Below are positions 17,082 to 25,686 of a stretch of DNA of 64,000 nucleotides, piece by piece. Numbering within the stretch: position 1 is the stretch's first letter; every line of letters starts with the position of its first letter. The stretch spans positions 124,001 to 188,000 of the forward strand of contig NZ_FZNS01000004.1 of NCBI RefSeq assembly GCF_900188255.1. Direction: 5' to 3'. This DNA is from Hymenobacter mucosus. Its GTDB lineage: Bacteria; Bacteroidota; Bacteroidia; Cytophagales; Hymenobacteraceae. The notes beneath the pieces are model-generated. The model made no database searches, was not told the origin of the DNA, and saw nothing but the letters and a program-made list of their open reading frames with translations. A program made the position numbers and the translations under genes.

Positions 17082-18308
17082 ATGACCAAACAGCGGTACT
17101 TCTTCCTCATTCTGATTCTCGGCTCCCTATCGGCGCTGGGTCCCTTCTCCATTGACATGTACTTGCCGGGCTTCCCGGCTATTGCAAAAGACTTGCATAC
17201 CACGGTAGCCCGGGTGGCCTTATCGTTGTCTAGCTTCTTCGTAGGCGTCTCGGCAGGTCAGCTACTATACGGCCCCTTACTCGACCGTTTTGGCCGGAAA
17301 AAGCCCCTGTACGTGGGCCTTGTGCTGTACGTGGTAGCGTCGGCAGGCTGCTACCTAGCCCACAGCATCGACGCCCTGATTGCCTTACGCCTGTTGCAAG
17401 CCCTGGGTAGCTGCGCTGCCACGGTGGCGGCAGTAGCTATGGTGCGCGACCTGTTTCCGGTGCAGGATAGCCCCAAGGTATTTTCCCTGCTGATGCTAGT
17501 CATTAGCGTGTCGCCCATGCTGGCACCCACGGTGGGCGGCTACTTAGTGGCGGGATTCGGCTGGCAGTCGGTGTTTGTGGCCCTGTTTGCCATGGGGGCG
17601 CTGCTGCTGGTAGCGGCCGTTTTCTGGCTCCCCGAAAGCTACGCGCCCGACCCTACCTATTCCCTGCATCCTCGCCCCATCCTGACTACGTTCTTCAGTG
17701 TGCTGCGAGAGCCCCAATTTTTCACCTACGCCCTCACCGGGGCCATGACCTTTGGCGGGCTACTGGCCTACGTATCGGGCTCTCCGCTGGTATTCATGGA
17801 TATTTTCCGGGTGAGTGGCCAGGTATACGGCTGGATTTTCGCGGGCCTTTCCGTGGGCTTCATTGGGGCTAGCCAAGTGAACACGTGGCTGCTACGCTTC
17901 TACCGCAGCGAGCAAATTGTGCTAGTTGCCATTGCCTGCCAGTCGGTTATTGGGCTGGTATTTCTACTGGGCGCTAGCCAAGGGTGGTTCGGCGTAACGG
18001 GCACCATTGTCATGCTCTTCCTGTTTCTATGCTGTATGGGTCTGGCCAACCCCAATGCAGCGGCCCTGTCTATTGCTCCTTTCTCCAAAAATGCGGGTAG
18101 TGCGGCTGCACTCATGGGTGCCACTCAAATGGCCGTGGGCGCCCTGGCTTCCTTGGGCGTCAGCCTGTTCAACACCAACACGGCTGTACCCATGGTGGCA
18201 ATCATGGCTACCTCGGCCGTGCTGGCCCTGGGCATTCTGCTGCTGGGCCGCCGGCTTATCGGCACCACCCTCGTGTCTACCGATGGGCAAGCGGTGCTGG
18301 TACACTAG
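17082..18308 (+). CDS. Bcr/CflA-family drug-resistance MFS exporter
   Basis: Inner-membrane H+-coupled major facilitator with 12 predicted helices, 408 aa. Family signatures are GPFSIDMYLPGFPAIA in the first helix, the loop GPLLDRFGRKKPLY (motif A), RLLQALGSCAA and VRDLF. This matches Bcr/CflA exporters (bicyclomycin, chloramphenicol and related compounds). It stands alone behind a 142-bp gap, with no sugar-pathway link. The actual substrate cannot be predicted. Confidence 0.92.
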   Translation: MTKQRYFFLILILGSLSALGPFSIDMYLPGFPAIAKDLHTTVARVALSLSSFFVGVSAGQLLYGPLLDRFGRKKPLYVGLVLYVVASAGCYLAHSIDALIALRLLQALGSCAATVAAVAMVRDLFPVQDSPKVFSLLMLVISVSPMLAPTVGGYLVAGFGWQSVFVALFAMGALLLVAAVFWLPESYAPDPTYSLHPRPILTTFFSVLREPQFFTYALTGAMTFGGLLAYVSGSPLVFMDIFRVSGQVYGWIFAGLSVGFIGASQVNTWLLRFYRSEQIVLVAIACQSVIGLVFLLGASQGWFGVTGTIVMLFLFLCCMGLANPNAAALSIAPFSKNAGSAAALMGATQMAVGALASLGVSLFNTNTAVPMVAIMATSAVLALGILLLGRRLIGTTLVSTDGQAVLVH

Positions 18309-18350
18309 CAATTCCTGTTGCGCTTCATGGGCGCATCACGCTTCGGGCCG

Positions 18351-18358
18351 TACCTTTG
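18351..18358 (+). promoter_or_regulatory. -7 element with near-leaderless start
   Basis: TACCTTTG fits TAnnTTTG exactly. It ends 4 bp before the GTG at 18363, so transcription would begin at or next to the start codon. I see no -33 element at the usual spacing. Confidence 0.45.
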
Positions 18359-18362
18359 CGCC

Positions 18363-18797
18363 GTGAAAGTATCCCGCCTCCTTTTCCTGCCACTAGCAGC
18401 CGTGCTACTGGCCTCAACGCTACCAGGCTGCCTCTCCCTGCAAAGTGAAGAGCAAAAAGCCGAAGCGGCCGAAAAAGCGCTGCTAGCTCGCCACGACGAG
18501 CTAATGGCACAGATGGACCAAGTCTATGCGCTTCGCCAGCAGCTGCAAAAAACGCCCGGCGCCGACACCGTAGCGGCCGGCCGCCACCGCCGCGCTCTGG
18601 TAGCGGCCAATGCGGGCATGCTAGACTGGATGCACCAGTATCGCAAACCGGCCGACTCCGTGACGGTAGACCGACGCCTCGCATACTATGCCGCTCAGCA
18701 GCAGCGCATCGACTCCGTTGGGCACCTGTTTCGCACCAGTCTCGACTCGGCCCGCCGCCTGCTCGAAGCAGCTCCTTCCACTTCATCATCCCGCTAA
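18363..18797 (+). CDS. small predicted lipoprotein
   Basis: 144-aa protein of unknown function. The GTG start at 18363 gives a lipoprotein signal (KVSRLLFLPLAAVLLAS, then lipobox LPGC), so the mature protein is predicted to be membrane-anchored in the envelope. The rest is strongly helical and charged (EEQKAEAAEKALLARHDEL, then AYYAAQQQRID) and probably forms a helical hairpin or coiled coil. Its stop overlaps the ATG of the SCO1 gene (TAATG). Co-transcription with SCO1 and cytochrome c suggests a respiratory or copper-related role, which is inference. An upstream in-frame ATG at 18318 adds nothing recognisable. Confidence 0.75.
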   Translation: MKVSRLLFLPLAAVLLASTLPGCLSLQSEEQKAEAAEKALLARHDELMAQMDQVYALRQQLQKTPGADTVAAGRHRRALVAANAGMLDWMHQYRKPADSVTVDRRLAYYAAQQQRIDSVGHLFRTSLDSARRLLEAAPSTSSSR

Positions 18798-19492
18798 TGC
18801 GTATTACCCTTTCAGCCTCAACTTCCCTGCGCACCCTGGCTCTTGGCGCCTTGCTGGCGGCCGGCAGCTTGGTACCTTTTGCCTGTTCTTCCAAGAAAGC
18901 GGAGGAGGCAGAGCGCCTGCCTATTCTGGGCATCAGGCACTCAGAGCCTACTTCTCCTACGGATACCCTCCCGGACCCAGTTCCGAACTTTCAGCTAACC
19001 AACCAGATGGGACAGCCCATCAATAACCAAACCTTCGCGGGAAAGGTCTACGTTACCGACTTCTTCTTCACTACCTGCCCAAGCATCTGCCCCAAGATGC
19101 AAAGCGAGATGCTGCGCGTGTATAAAGCCTTTGAGGGCAACCCCAACGTGCTCTTTCTAAGCCACACCATCGACCCAGGCCACGACTCTATCTCGGTGCT
19201 GCGCGACTACGCCGAGCGGTTGGGCATCAAGGACGCGTCGCGCTGGCATTTTGCCACGGCCCCGCAAGACACCGTTTTTCACCTCGCTCACGCTTACATG
19301 TCGGGAGCCCAGATAGACAAGCAGGCGGCGGGTGGCTACTCGCACGATGGCGCCTTTGCCCTGATTGACTCGCACCGCCGCGTGCGGGGCGTATATGATG
19401 GCATGGTGAAAGAGCAAGTTGACCGCCTAATTGCCGACTTACCTAAGCTGCTGCGCGAAGAGCAAACCCAGCAAAACGTAGCCGCTAAATGA
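18797..19492 (+). CDS. SCO1/SenC family copper-chaperone thioredoxin
   Basis: SCO proteins deliver copper to the CuA site of cytochrome oxidase or act as thiol reductases in the envelope. The CxxxC motif is in FFTTCPSICPKM, and the conserved distal histidine is in SHDGAFALID. Length is 231 aa with an N-terminal hydrophobic segment and a possible lipobox (PFAC). It overlaps the preceding gene by one base and the following cytochrome c gene by four bases, a tight operon. No oxidase subunits are in the window. Confidence 0.92.
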   Translation: MRITLSASTSLRTLALGALLAAGSLVPFACSSKKAEEAERLPILGIRHSEPTSPTDTLPDPVPNFQLTNQMGQPINNQTFAGKVYVTDFFFTTCPSICPKMQSEMLRVYKAFEGNPNVLFLSHTIDPGHDSISVLRDYAERLGIKDASRWHFATAPQDTVFHLAHAYMSGAQIDKQAAGGYSHDGAFALIDSHRRVRGVYDGMVKEQVDRLIADLPKLLREEQTQQNVAAK

Positions 19493-19926
19493 ACCGCTGG
19501 CCGCTGCTTCTGGGGCGTAGCGTAGTAGCAGCCGTGGCCTGCGTAGGCCTTGGGCTGGGGCTGAGTGGCTGCTTCACGGAGCGCCGCAACGAAGGCGCCC
19601 AGCTCTACGCCACCCACTGCGCTAGCTGCCACGGCGACCAGGGGCAGGGCCTTGAGCGCCTCATTCCGCCCGTGGCTGGCGCCGACTACATTGCCCAGCA
19701 CCGCGCCGAGCTGCCCTGCCTAATTCGGAAAGGCCAAAAAGGTCCGCTCGTGGTCAACGGAGTAGATTACAACCAGGTCATGCCTGGTCACGACGACCTG
19801 ACGGACTCCCAGATCACCAACCTGCTCAACTTTGTGCAGCAGAACTGGGGCAATAAAAATAAGCCCTACACTATTCGGGAAGCCTCCGAGCTGCTGCAAA
19901 GCTGCAATGGCTCCGACGGGCAGTAG
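19489..19926 (+). CDS. class I cytochrome c (lipoprotein-anchored)
   Basis: Single-haem c-type cytochrome of 145 aa. The haem motif is CASCH near residue 42, and the probable axial methionine is in VMPGHDDLTD. The N-terminal segment ends in LSGCF, a lipobox-like cysteine, so it is probably tethered to a membrane. Its ATG overlaps the SCO1 stop. A role as an electron shuttle, with SCO1 assisting the oxidase, is a reasonable inference. Confidence 0.9.
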   Translation: MNRWPLLLGRSVVAAVACVGLGLGLSGCFTERRNEGAQLYATHCASCHGDQGQGLERLIPPVAGADYIAQHRAELPCLIRKGQKGPLVVNGVDYNQVMPGHDDLTDSQITNLLNFVQQNWGNKNKPYTIREASELLQSCNGSDGQ

Positions 19927-19945
19927 CTGCTCCTTAGCGGGCGAC

Positions 19946-19992
19946 AAACCCAGGTGGTGCGGCAACATTCTGGCCCTGCCGCCTGGGTTTTC
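19946..19992 (+). terminator. terminator after the cytochrome c operon
   Basis: AAACCCAGGTGG pairs with CCGCCTGGGTTT (one wobble pair) over a 21-nt loop and is followed by more T residues. It lies 20 bp after the cytochrome c stop. Confidence 0.75.
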
Positions 19993-20078
19993 TTATGAGT
20001 ATGGTAGATCTGCAGTCATCAGGCTATGCATCTTCCGGCAAACCTTTTTAGCTTGCACCTTCATCTGTATGTTTTGTT

Positions 20079-21071
20079 ATGGGTCTGTTTGACTTCCTGA
20101 AAAAGAAACCCGAGGACGCTGCCGCGGCCCCTGCTCCTACCCCTACTCCCGCCCCCGCAGTTTCTTCTGCCACTCCTACCCCTGCCGCTGCGGCGCCTAC
20201 TACCGACGACAAGTCGAGCGGTCCGCGCTACAAGGGCTCCAATTACCAAATGCCAGCGCCTCCCGCGCCGGCACCCGTGCCGCCACTGCCTCAGTCGCCG
20301 CCCATCCCCATGCCCCCGCAGCCCGATTTCTCGGCTTTCCAGCCCCAGAACATCCTGGAACAACTGCTGCTCCAAGCTGCTACCGAGCCCCAGTTCCGTA
20401 GCCCTTTCTACCAGGCCTTGCTAGGCGAAGAGGTGGTAGTAGTAATGGCCCCCAAGGAGGATATGGAGCCCGGCGAAATCACTCCTACCGAAGGTATGGA
20501 GATTCAGCTGCAAGTGCTCAACGACGGTAAAATTCCGGTGTTCACGGCCGTGGAGCGTATCTTTGATAGTGGAGCCGTGCCCGAGGGTAGCGTAACCTAC
20601 ATGCGCCTGCGCGGCCATGATTTCTTTACCATGGTGCAAGGCGCTGAGTGTGCGCTGAACCCCTTCTCCCAAGCTGGCAAGCTGCTAGCCGCCGATGAAA
20701 TCAATGCGCTGCTGGCAGGCCAGTTGTTTGATGCTCCTGCTCCCCAAGACATGCAGGTGGCCCTCAACCAGCCCGCTGAGGAGCCCGTAGCCCTGAAAGA
20801 GGGTCTACGCACCTACGCCGCTGGCAATTCGCATATCCAAGCTATCTACCTAGCGGAGATGCAGATGCAGCAAAACCCGGCGGAGCGCCGTTTGTTGCTG
20901 GCCTTCCACACGGAGGAACAAGACCCAGCTTTCCTGCAAGAGCTTGGCCCCATCATTCAGGGCAACATTGGTGAAGCCCAGTTTGTGGACCTAATGCTGA
21001 TTGATCCCAACTCGGAGGAGCCTCTTATTCAGTATCTTCTTTCTACTGAGCCCGTGTACCAGCGCGCCTAG
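20079..21071 (+). CDS. SseB-family protein with proline/alanine-rich linker
   Basis: 330-aa cytoplasmic protein. A short amphipathic start (MGLFDFLKKKPED) leads into a low-complexity Pro/Ala region (about 15-90). The SseB N-terminal domain (about 90-200: QAATEPQFRSPFYQALLGEEVVVVM) and an SseB-like C-terminal domain (about 230-325) follow. SseB was named for enhanced serine sensitivity in E. coli; its molecular role is not well defined. No operon partner is evident. Confidence 0.82.
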   Translation: MGLFDFLKKKPEDAAAAPAPTPTPAPAVSSATPTPAAAAPTTDDKSSGPRYKGSNYQMPAPPAPAPVPPLPQSPPIPMPPQPDFSAFQPQNILEQLLLQAATEPQFRSPFYQALLGEEVVVVMAPKEDMEPGEITPTEGMEIQLQVLNDGKIPVFTAVERIFDSGAVPEGSVTYMRLRGHDFFTMVQGAECALNPFSQAGKLLAADEINALLAGQLFDAPAPQDMQVALNQPAEEPVALKEGLRTYAAGNSHIQAIYLAEMQMQQNPAERRLLLAFHTEEQDPAFLQELGPIIQGNIGEAQFVDLMLIDPNSEEPLIQYLLSTEPVYQRA

Positions 21072-21104
21072 CCCTGGCACGTTGCAGCTGCACACCGTAG
21101 TACA

Positions 21105-21141
21105 AAAAGCCTCCGCACTTACCAAGGGTGTGGGGGCTTTT
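21105..21141. terminator. bidirectional terminator between the SseB and DUF2062 genes
   Basis: AAAAGCCTCCGCAC pairs with GTGTGGGGGCTTTT (two wobble pairs) over a 9-nt loop. A-rich and T-rich ends serve both convergent genes. Confidence 0.8.
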
Positions 21142-21164
21142 GCATGGTAGAGCAAGCCGTATCG

Positions 21165-21689
21165 TTATTCATCCTGGGGTAGCGCCGCCTTCCGAGCCAT
21201 CACCCGGCTCAGGATGGGGCGCAGCACGAAGTACAGAGCCACCCCCACCGGTACGGCTACCACGGCCCATACCGCTAACCCGCCTACGATGGCCTGCCAG
21301 AGCAGACGCACGGCACCCATACCATCGTGGGCAAATAAGTAGCGGAGCTTCTCTAACGACAACTGTGGCTCAGCACTGCCCCCCCACAGGCGGGCACCCA
21401 ACTGCATTAATGGAATAATCAGCAGCAGCTGCACCGGGCTCCACAGGTGCGCAATTAGCAGAGTGGCCGCCACATTCAGGCGCAGCCGCACGGCGGTAGC
21501 CGTGGCGAGCAGGGTAGTAATCCCTAGCACGGGTACTACTCCAAACGCCGAGCCAAGCACAATAGTGAGAGCCAGCTGGTGCGGGGTTAGCCCTTGGCGC
21601 AGCAGGCCCCGCAGTGGGTCAACTATCCGGCGGCGGAACCAGTTGGGCGAGGGTGCAGAAACGGGCGGGGGCACGGGCGGTTGAGACAC
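21165..21689 (-). CDS. DUF2062 membrane protein
   Basis: Small inner-membrane protein with the DUF2062 core (GLTPHQLALTIVLGSAFGVVPVLG, then AHLWSPVQLLLIIPLMQLG) and about three to four hydrophobic segments. I place the start at the GTG at 21689 (174 aa). The frame continues to an ATG at 21794, but that would overlap the divergent BrkB gene and add a tail with no features. A minus-strand TACCCTTG (21716-21709) could be its -7 element. Function is unknown; the family often sits near cell-envelope or glycosyltransferase genes. Confidence 0.8.
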   Translation of the reverse strand: MSQPPVPPPVSAPSPNWFRRRIVDPLRGLLRQGLTPHQLALTIVLGSAFGVVPVLGITTLLATATAVRLRLNVAATLLIAHLWSPVQLLLIIPLMQLGARLWGGSAEPQLSLEKLRYLFAHDGMGAVRLLWQAIVGGLAVWAVVAVPVGVALYFVLRPILSRVMARKAALPQDE

Positions 21690-21787
21690 GGAAGCAGGAA
21701 AGTAAGGGCAAGGGTAGCCAGTATACCGGTGCGGGGTAGTACCTTCGTAACGCCCCGGTGCTGCACCGCAGGTAGTACGTGCCCCCG

Positions 21788-22729
21788 ATGACAAAAGTAC
21801 ACGAGTCGGCCCACCCCCGCCGCACCGTCTGGACGGAATTGCTAATTCTTCTGCGCCGCGCGGCCCGCGAGTTTGGGGCCAATGACCCGCTACGGCTGGG
21901 GGCGGCTACGGCGTTCTTCACCACGTTTGCGCTGCCTCCCATCGTCATCATTTTCGTGCAGGTGCTGGGGGTACTCTATACCCAAACGGCGGTGCGCGGG
22001 CGGCTGCTTACCAAGCTTTCTGACTTGCTGGGCGCTCCGGCAGCGGGTTTGGTAGAGCAGATTTTGCAAAATGTGACCAATGTGCAGCGTAGCCGCTTGG
22101 TTACCTGGCTGGGCTTTGTGTTCCTGCTCTTTATTGCCACCACGCTGTTTGGGGTCATTCAAAATTCTCTGAACCAACTCTGGCAGATTCGGCCCCGGCG
22201 CAGCACCGGCCGCTTTGCCAAGCTGCTGAAGGAACGTACTCGTTCCTTGGGGGTACTGCTAGCCACGGCGGTTCTGTCCATGTTTGCCTTTCTCTCGGAC
22301 GCCGCTCTGGCTTTCCTGGCCGACTACGTGCGCGACTTTGATGCGACGTTTGGCTTTTACTTGTTTCGTGTCATCAACCAAATCATGTCGTTGCTGATTC
22401 TGGCTGCCTGGTTTGGGGTTACGTTTCGCAACCTTAGTAGTGCTAAGGTACCCCGCCCTGCCGTGCTACGCGGGGCCCTCCTCACGGCCGTGCTAATCGA
22501 TTTGGGTGAAAACGTGCTGGGGCTTCTGCTGGTACCCCGCAACCTGGGGCCTATTTACGGTCCGGCTTCCAGCATTGTACTAGTGCTGCTGTTTGTATTT
22601 TACTCGGCCATGATTTTCTACTTCGGTGCCTGCTTTACCAAAGCCTATGCACACTTTGTGGGCATGGACATCCGGCCCAAGAAATCAGCAGTACGCTACC
22701 GGCTGGTTGATATTGAAGAAGAGCACTAG
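21788..22729 (+). CDS. YihY/BrkB-family membrane protein
   Basis: 313-aa polytopic inner-membrane protein with six predicted helices and family segments GAATAFFTTFALPPIVIIFVQ, FLLFIATTLFGVIQNSLNQLW and YGPASSIVLVLLFVFYSAMIFYFGACFTKAYA. BrkB was once called a ribonuclease; that label is not supported, and a transport or envelope role is more likely. The ATG at 21788 is preferred over an in-frame GTG at 21779. A near-consensus -7 TACCTTCG lies at 21740-21747. The gene is divergent from the DUF2062 gene. Confidence 0.87.
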   Translation: MTKVHESAHPRRTVWTELLILLRRAAREFGANDPLRLGAATAFFTTFALPPIVIIFVQVLGVLYTQTAVRGRLLTKLSDLLGAPAAGLVEQILQNVTNVQRSRLVTWLGFVFLLFIATTLFGVIQNSLNQLWQIRPRRSTGRFAKLLKERTRSLGVLLATAVLSMFAFLSDAALAFLADYVRDFDATFGFYLFRVINQIMSLLILAAWFGVTFRNLSSAKVPRPAVLRGALLTAVLIDLGENVLGLLLVPRNLGPIYGPASSIVLVLLFVFYSAMIFYFGACFTKAYAHFVGMDIRPKKSAVRYRLVDIEEEH

Positions 22730-22856
22730 GGGCTGGGCCGCGCACAACGCTTTACGATACCACTACTGGCCCTGCATAAACGGCGGCTCCGTGCGGAGCG
22801 GGCGCTACTACAGCTACCTCCTACGGGCGCGGCGTGGTCTGCTCCCACATTACCGC

Positions 22857-22864
22857 TACCTTTG
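22857..22864 (+). promoter_or_regulatory. -7 element of the RNA helicase gene
   Basis: TACCTTTG matches TAnnTTTG and ends 18 bp before the helicase ATG at 22883. No clear -33 element is visible. Confidence 0.5.
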
Positions 22865-22882
22865 TAGGAAATACACCGCGTT

Positions 22883-24277
22883 ATGACTTCGACTGCTGTT
22901 ACCTTCACCTCTCTGGGCCTGGCCCCTGAACTCCTGCAAGCCCTGGATGAGCTGCAATTTGCCGCTCCTACCCCCGTGCAAGAGCAGGTAATCCCAATGG
23001 CACTGGCCGGACAGGATGTGGTAGGTCAGGCACCCACTGGCTCGGGCAAAACGGCCGCCTATGGCCTGTCCGTGCTGCACCAAGTGGACGTGAAGCTCGA
23101 TGCCATGCAGATTCTGGTACTGGTACCAGCCCGCGAACTAGCCCTGCAGGTGCGCGACGCCCTCAAGAAGCTAGGCAAATTCCTACCCAACCTGCGCGTG
23201 GCAGCTTTCTATGGTGGTCACGCCTTCCGCGACGAGGCGGCCTCTCTCCAGCAGGCTCCTCACATTGTAGTGGCCACTCCCGGCCGCTTGCTCGACCACT
23301 TTGAGCGCCGCACCATCATTCCCAATCAGCTAAAAGTGTTGATTTTGGACGAGGCAGATAAGCTGTTGGAATTGGGCTTTCAGGACGAGTTGGTTGAAAT
23401 TGTAAAGCGCCTGCCCCGTCGTCGCCAAACACTGCTCTTTTCGGCTACGATGTCAGACAAAGTGGTGGAACTGATACGGAAAAACCTGACTCGCCCCCGC
23501 GTGGTTAACGCTGGCGAAGATACCGATGAGCTACCCGAAAACCTGACGCTGTTGGGCCACACGGGCCCGGTGGAGAAGAAACCCGCCGCGTTGCTTCACA
23601 TCCTGCAGAAGCCTGAAACTGGCCGCGCCCTTATTTTCTGCAACACGCGGGAGCGGTGTACCGAACTGGCCCGCTTCCTGCAGGGCCGCGGAGTAGCCGC
23701 CGAAGTGCTGCACGGCAAAATGCCCCAGCCAGAGCGCGACAAATCTCTTATGAAGCTGCGCAACGGCTCTAGCCAAGTACTAGTAGCCACCGACGTAGCC
23801 GCGCGCGGCATCGACGTAACGGAACTCGATACGGTGGTGCAATACGATGTACCTGACAAAGCTGATGCTTTTCAGCACCGGGCCGGCCGCACCGCCCGCG
23901 CCGGGGCCGAAGGTACTGCCCACATCCTAGCCACGGAGAAAGAGCAGGCGCTAGTGAAGAAGTGGCCCGTGGCAGCGGGCATTCAGTGGAAGGCGATGCA
24001 CGCCCCCAAGCTTCCTCCCGCCGCGCCCAAGGCTCCTCGCCCCGAGAACGTAACCCTACACGTATCGGCAGGACGCAAGGACAAGGTCAGCGCCCACGAT
24101 TTGGTGGGTACGTTTGTGGCCCACGGCGGCTTAGAGCGCGAGGCCGTTGGTCACATTGAGGTATTCGACCACTACAGCTACGTAGCCGTACCGCGCCCTC
24201 AGGCTCAAGAAGTGGCCCAGCGTGTAACAGGAGCCAAAATTAAGGGTCGCAAGGTGCGCGTGTCCTTGGTAGAATAG
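22883..24277 (+). CDS. DEAD-box RNA helicase with DbpA-type RNA-binding domain
   Basis: ATP-dependent RNA helicase, 464 aa. Motifs in order: Q motif (FAAPTPVQEQVIP), I (APTGSGKT), Ia (PARELALQV), II (DEAD), III (SAT), IV (ALIFCNTRERC), V (ATDVAARGID) and VI (HRAGRTARAG). The C-terminal 75 residues (ENVTLHVSAGRKDKVSAHDL to KVRVSLVE) fit the DbpA RNA-recognition fold that binds hairpin 92 of 23S rRNA, so a role in large-subunit ribosome assembly is likely. Naming it dbpA would need a phylogeny, since several helicases carry this domain. Confidence 0.93.
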   Translation: MTSTAVTFTSLGLAPELLQALDELQFAAPTPVQEQVIPMALAGQDVVGQAPTGSGKTAAYGLSVLHQVDVKLDAMQILVLVPARELALQVRDALKKLGKFLPNLRVAAFYGGHAFRDEAASLQQAPHIVVATPGRLLDHFERRTIIPNQLKVLILDEADKLLELGFQDELVEIVKRLPRRRQTLLFSATMSDKVVELIRKNLTRPRVVNAGEDTDELPENLTLLGHTGPVEKKPAALLHILQKPETGRALIFCNTRERCTELARFLQGRGVAAEVLHGKMPQPERDKSLMKLRNGSSQVLVATDVAARGIDVTELDTVVQYDVPDKADAFQHRAGRTARAGAEGTAHILATEKEQALVKKWPVAAGIQWKAMHAPKLPPAAPKAPRPENVTLHVSAGRKDKVSAHDLVGTFVAHGGLEREAVGHIEVFDHYSYVAVPRPQAQEVAQRVTGAKIKGRKVRVSLVE

Positions 24278-24378
24278 AGGTGCTCTGTGCACCACTGCTA
24301 TAAGCAGCCGGTTGTGTGGCACCTGTCATTGGCGGGGCTACTCAGTCGGCTGCTTAGCATTTACCCCTAGTAATACTT

Positions 24379-24717
24379 ATGCAATCTACCCAGCAACTTC
24401 TGTTCATCTGTAGCCAGAACCGCTGGCGCAGTCTCACGGCCGAGCGCCTGTTCGACGGCCATGCCCACTACGTAGCCCGCTCGGCAGGTACAGAGCCTGG
24501 AGCACGGGTGCGCGTTACGGCGGGCCATTTAGGCTGGGCCGATGTCGTATTTGTAATGGAGCGCAAGCATGCCGACATCTTGCGGCAAAAGTATGGCTCG
24601 GAGCTAGCCGGTAAGGCTGTGGTTACGTTGCGGATTCCCGATAAATTTCAATTTCTTGATCATGTCTTAGTAGAATTGCTACGGGAAAGGCTACGAGAAC
24701 ATCTGCCTTTGCTTTAG
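24379..24717 (+). CDS. low-molecular-weight tyrosine phosphatase-like protein
   Basis: 112-aa cytoplasmic protein. FICSQNRWRS fits the phosphatase loop CxxxxxRS near the N terminus, and RSAGTEP is typical of the low-molecular-weight (arsenate reductase-like) fold. The loop lacks the usual glycine-rich centre (normally CxGNxCRS) and the C-terminal DP motif is not evident; PDKF occurs instead. It belongs to a short Bacteroidetes subfamily often called protein-tyrosine-phosphatase-like. Activity is plausible but not certain. It is not clearly linked to the neighbours. Confidence 0.78.
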   Translation: MQSTQQLLFICSQNRWRSLTAERLFDGHAHYVARSAGTEPGARVRVTAGHLGWADVVFVMERKHADILRQKYGSELAGKAVVTLRIPDKFQFLDHVLVELLRERLREHLPLL

Positions 24718-24831
24718 AGGCATCGTCCTGCCAGTAGTAGGCACTTGGTTCTGGTGCTACAGCCAATTGGTTTCTAACTCTGTACTTAGCCAAAAACCGT
24801 ATATTTAGTTCTTATTCTAAGTTCTCCGCCG

Positions 24832-25428
24832 TTGCAAGTTGCCCGGGACCATTCTTCTGAGCTAGACTGGCTGCACCGCCTTAAACAAGACGATAGCCGG
24901 GCATTCGATGCCCTTTTTCGGCAGTACAGCAGCCGGGTGTATCGCTTTGCCTACGGCTACTTAAAGTCGGGCCCGGAGGCGGAGGAGATTGTACAGGAGT
25001 GTTTCCTGAAAATCTGGGAAAAGCGCTATGACCTGCGTGAGGACGTACCCCTGAAAGGCTACCTGTTTACGGTGGCTCACCATGCCATTCTGAACCAGTT
25101 GCGCCACGCTCGGCACCAGCTAGTATACCAGGAGTATGCAATGCTGGCAGGTCGCCCTACTGCCCAAGGCACGGAAACCGACGTGGCCTTTGCTGAGTTG
25201 GAAACGCTGTACCTATCGGCGCTAGATAAGCTACCGCCTAAGCGGCGGCACATTTTCACGCTCAGTCGGCAGCAGGGACTTTCGTACGCAGAAATAGCCC
25301 AGGAGCTAAACATCTCAGTAAAGACGGTAGAGACCCAAATGGCCCAGGCCTTACATTTCCTGCGCCAGTATTTCCAGACCCACGGCACGCTCTTAGTTGT
25401 AGTTCCCCTACTTCTTTTGGTACTCTGA
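24832..25428 (+). CDS. ECF-type RNA polymerase sigma factor (FecI-like)
   Basis: Extracytoplasmic-function sigma factor of 198 aa. Region 2 is visible as DALFRQYSSRVYRFAYGYL through EEIVQECFLKIWEKR, and region 4 as LPPKRRHIFTLSRQQGLSYAEIAQELNISVKTVETQM. It starts at the TTG at 24832 because no ATG or GTG is in frame before the conserved region. A near-consensus -7 (TATATTTA at 24800-24807) lies upstream. The C terminus ends in an unusually hydrophobic stretch (LLVVVPLLLLVL). With FecR, STN-SusC and SusD downstream it should form a glycan-sensing sigma/anti-sigma circuit. Confidence 0.9.
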   Translation: MQVARDHSSELDWLHRLKQDDSRAFDALFRQYSSRVYRFAYGYLKSGPEAEEIVQECFLKIWEKRYDLREDVPLKGYLFTVAHHAILNQLRHARHQLVYQEYAMLAGRPTAQGTETDVAFAELETLYLSALDKLPPKRRHIFTLSRQQGLSYAEIAQELNISVKTVETQMAQALHFLRQYFQTHGTLLVVVPLLLLVL

Positions 25429-25560
25429 CGAAGTAGTAACCTCTTGCTCACCTGGACTACGTCTAGTTTATTGGCGTTTCCTGAAATCCACCGGTGAGAG
25501 CAGACCAGCAAGCTAAGATAGGCCGTTAGTAATTGCTCACCGCAAAAATATTTTGCTTTT

Positions 25561-25594
25561 AAAAGGGCTCTAGGCACACGCCAGAGCCCTTTTT
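25561..25594 (+). terminator. terminator between the sigma factor and fecR-type genes
   Basis: AAAAGGGCTCT pairs with AGAGCCCTTTT over an 11-nt loop and is followed by T residues. The sigma factor is therefore probably transcribed separately from fecR-susC-susD. Confidence 0.85.
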
Positions 25595-25686
25595 CCATTT
25601 TTCCGCCACTTTTTTTCATTCCCCAATCAGGGTAGCCGGCGAGTAGAGTGTATTACTCACCAGCTGCTCTACTCAGCCCACTGTTC

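Noticed and set aside
22730..22882. Possible small RNA gene before the helicase
   Set aside because: Short GC hairpins occur but there is no tRNA-like or other recognisable RNA structure.
24301..24356. 10-bp inverted repeat (TAAGCAGCCG / CGGCTGCTTA) between the helicase and phosphatase-like genes
   Set aside because: The 36-nt loop and lack of a T-run make a terminator doubtful; may be chance.
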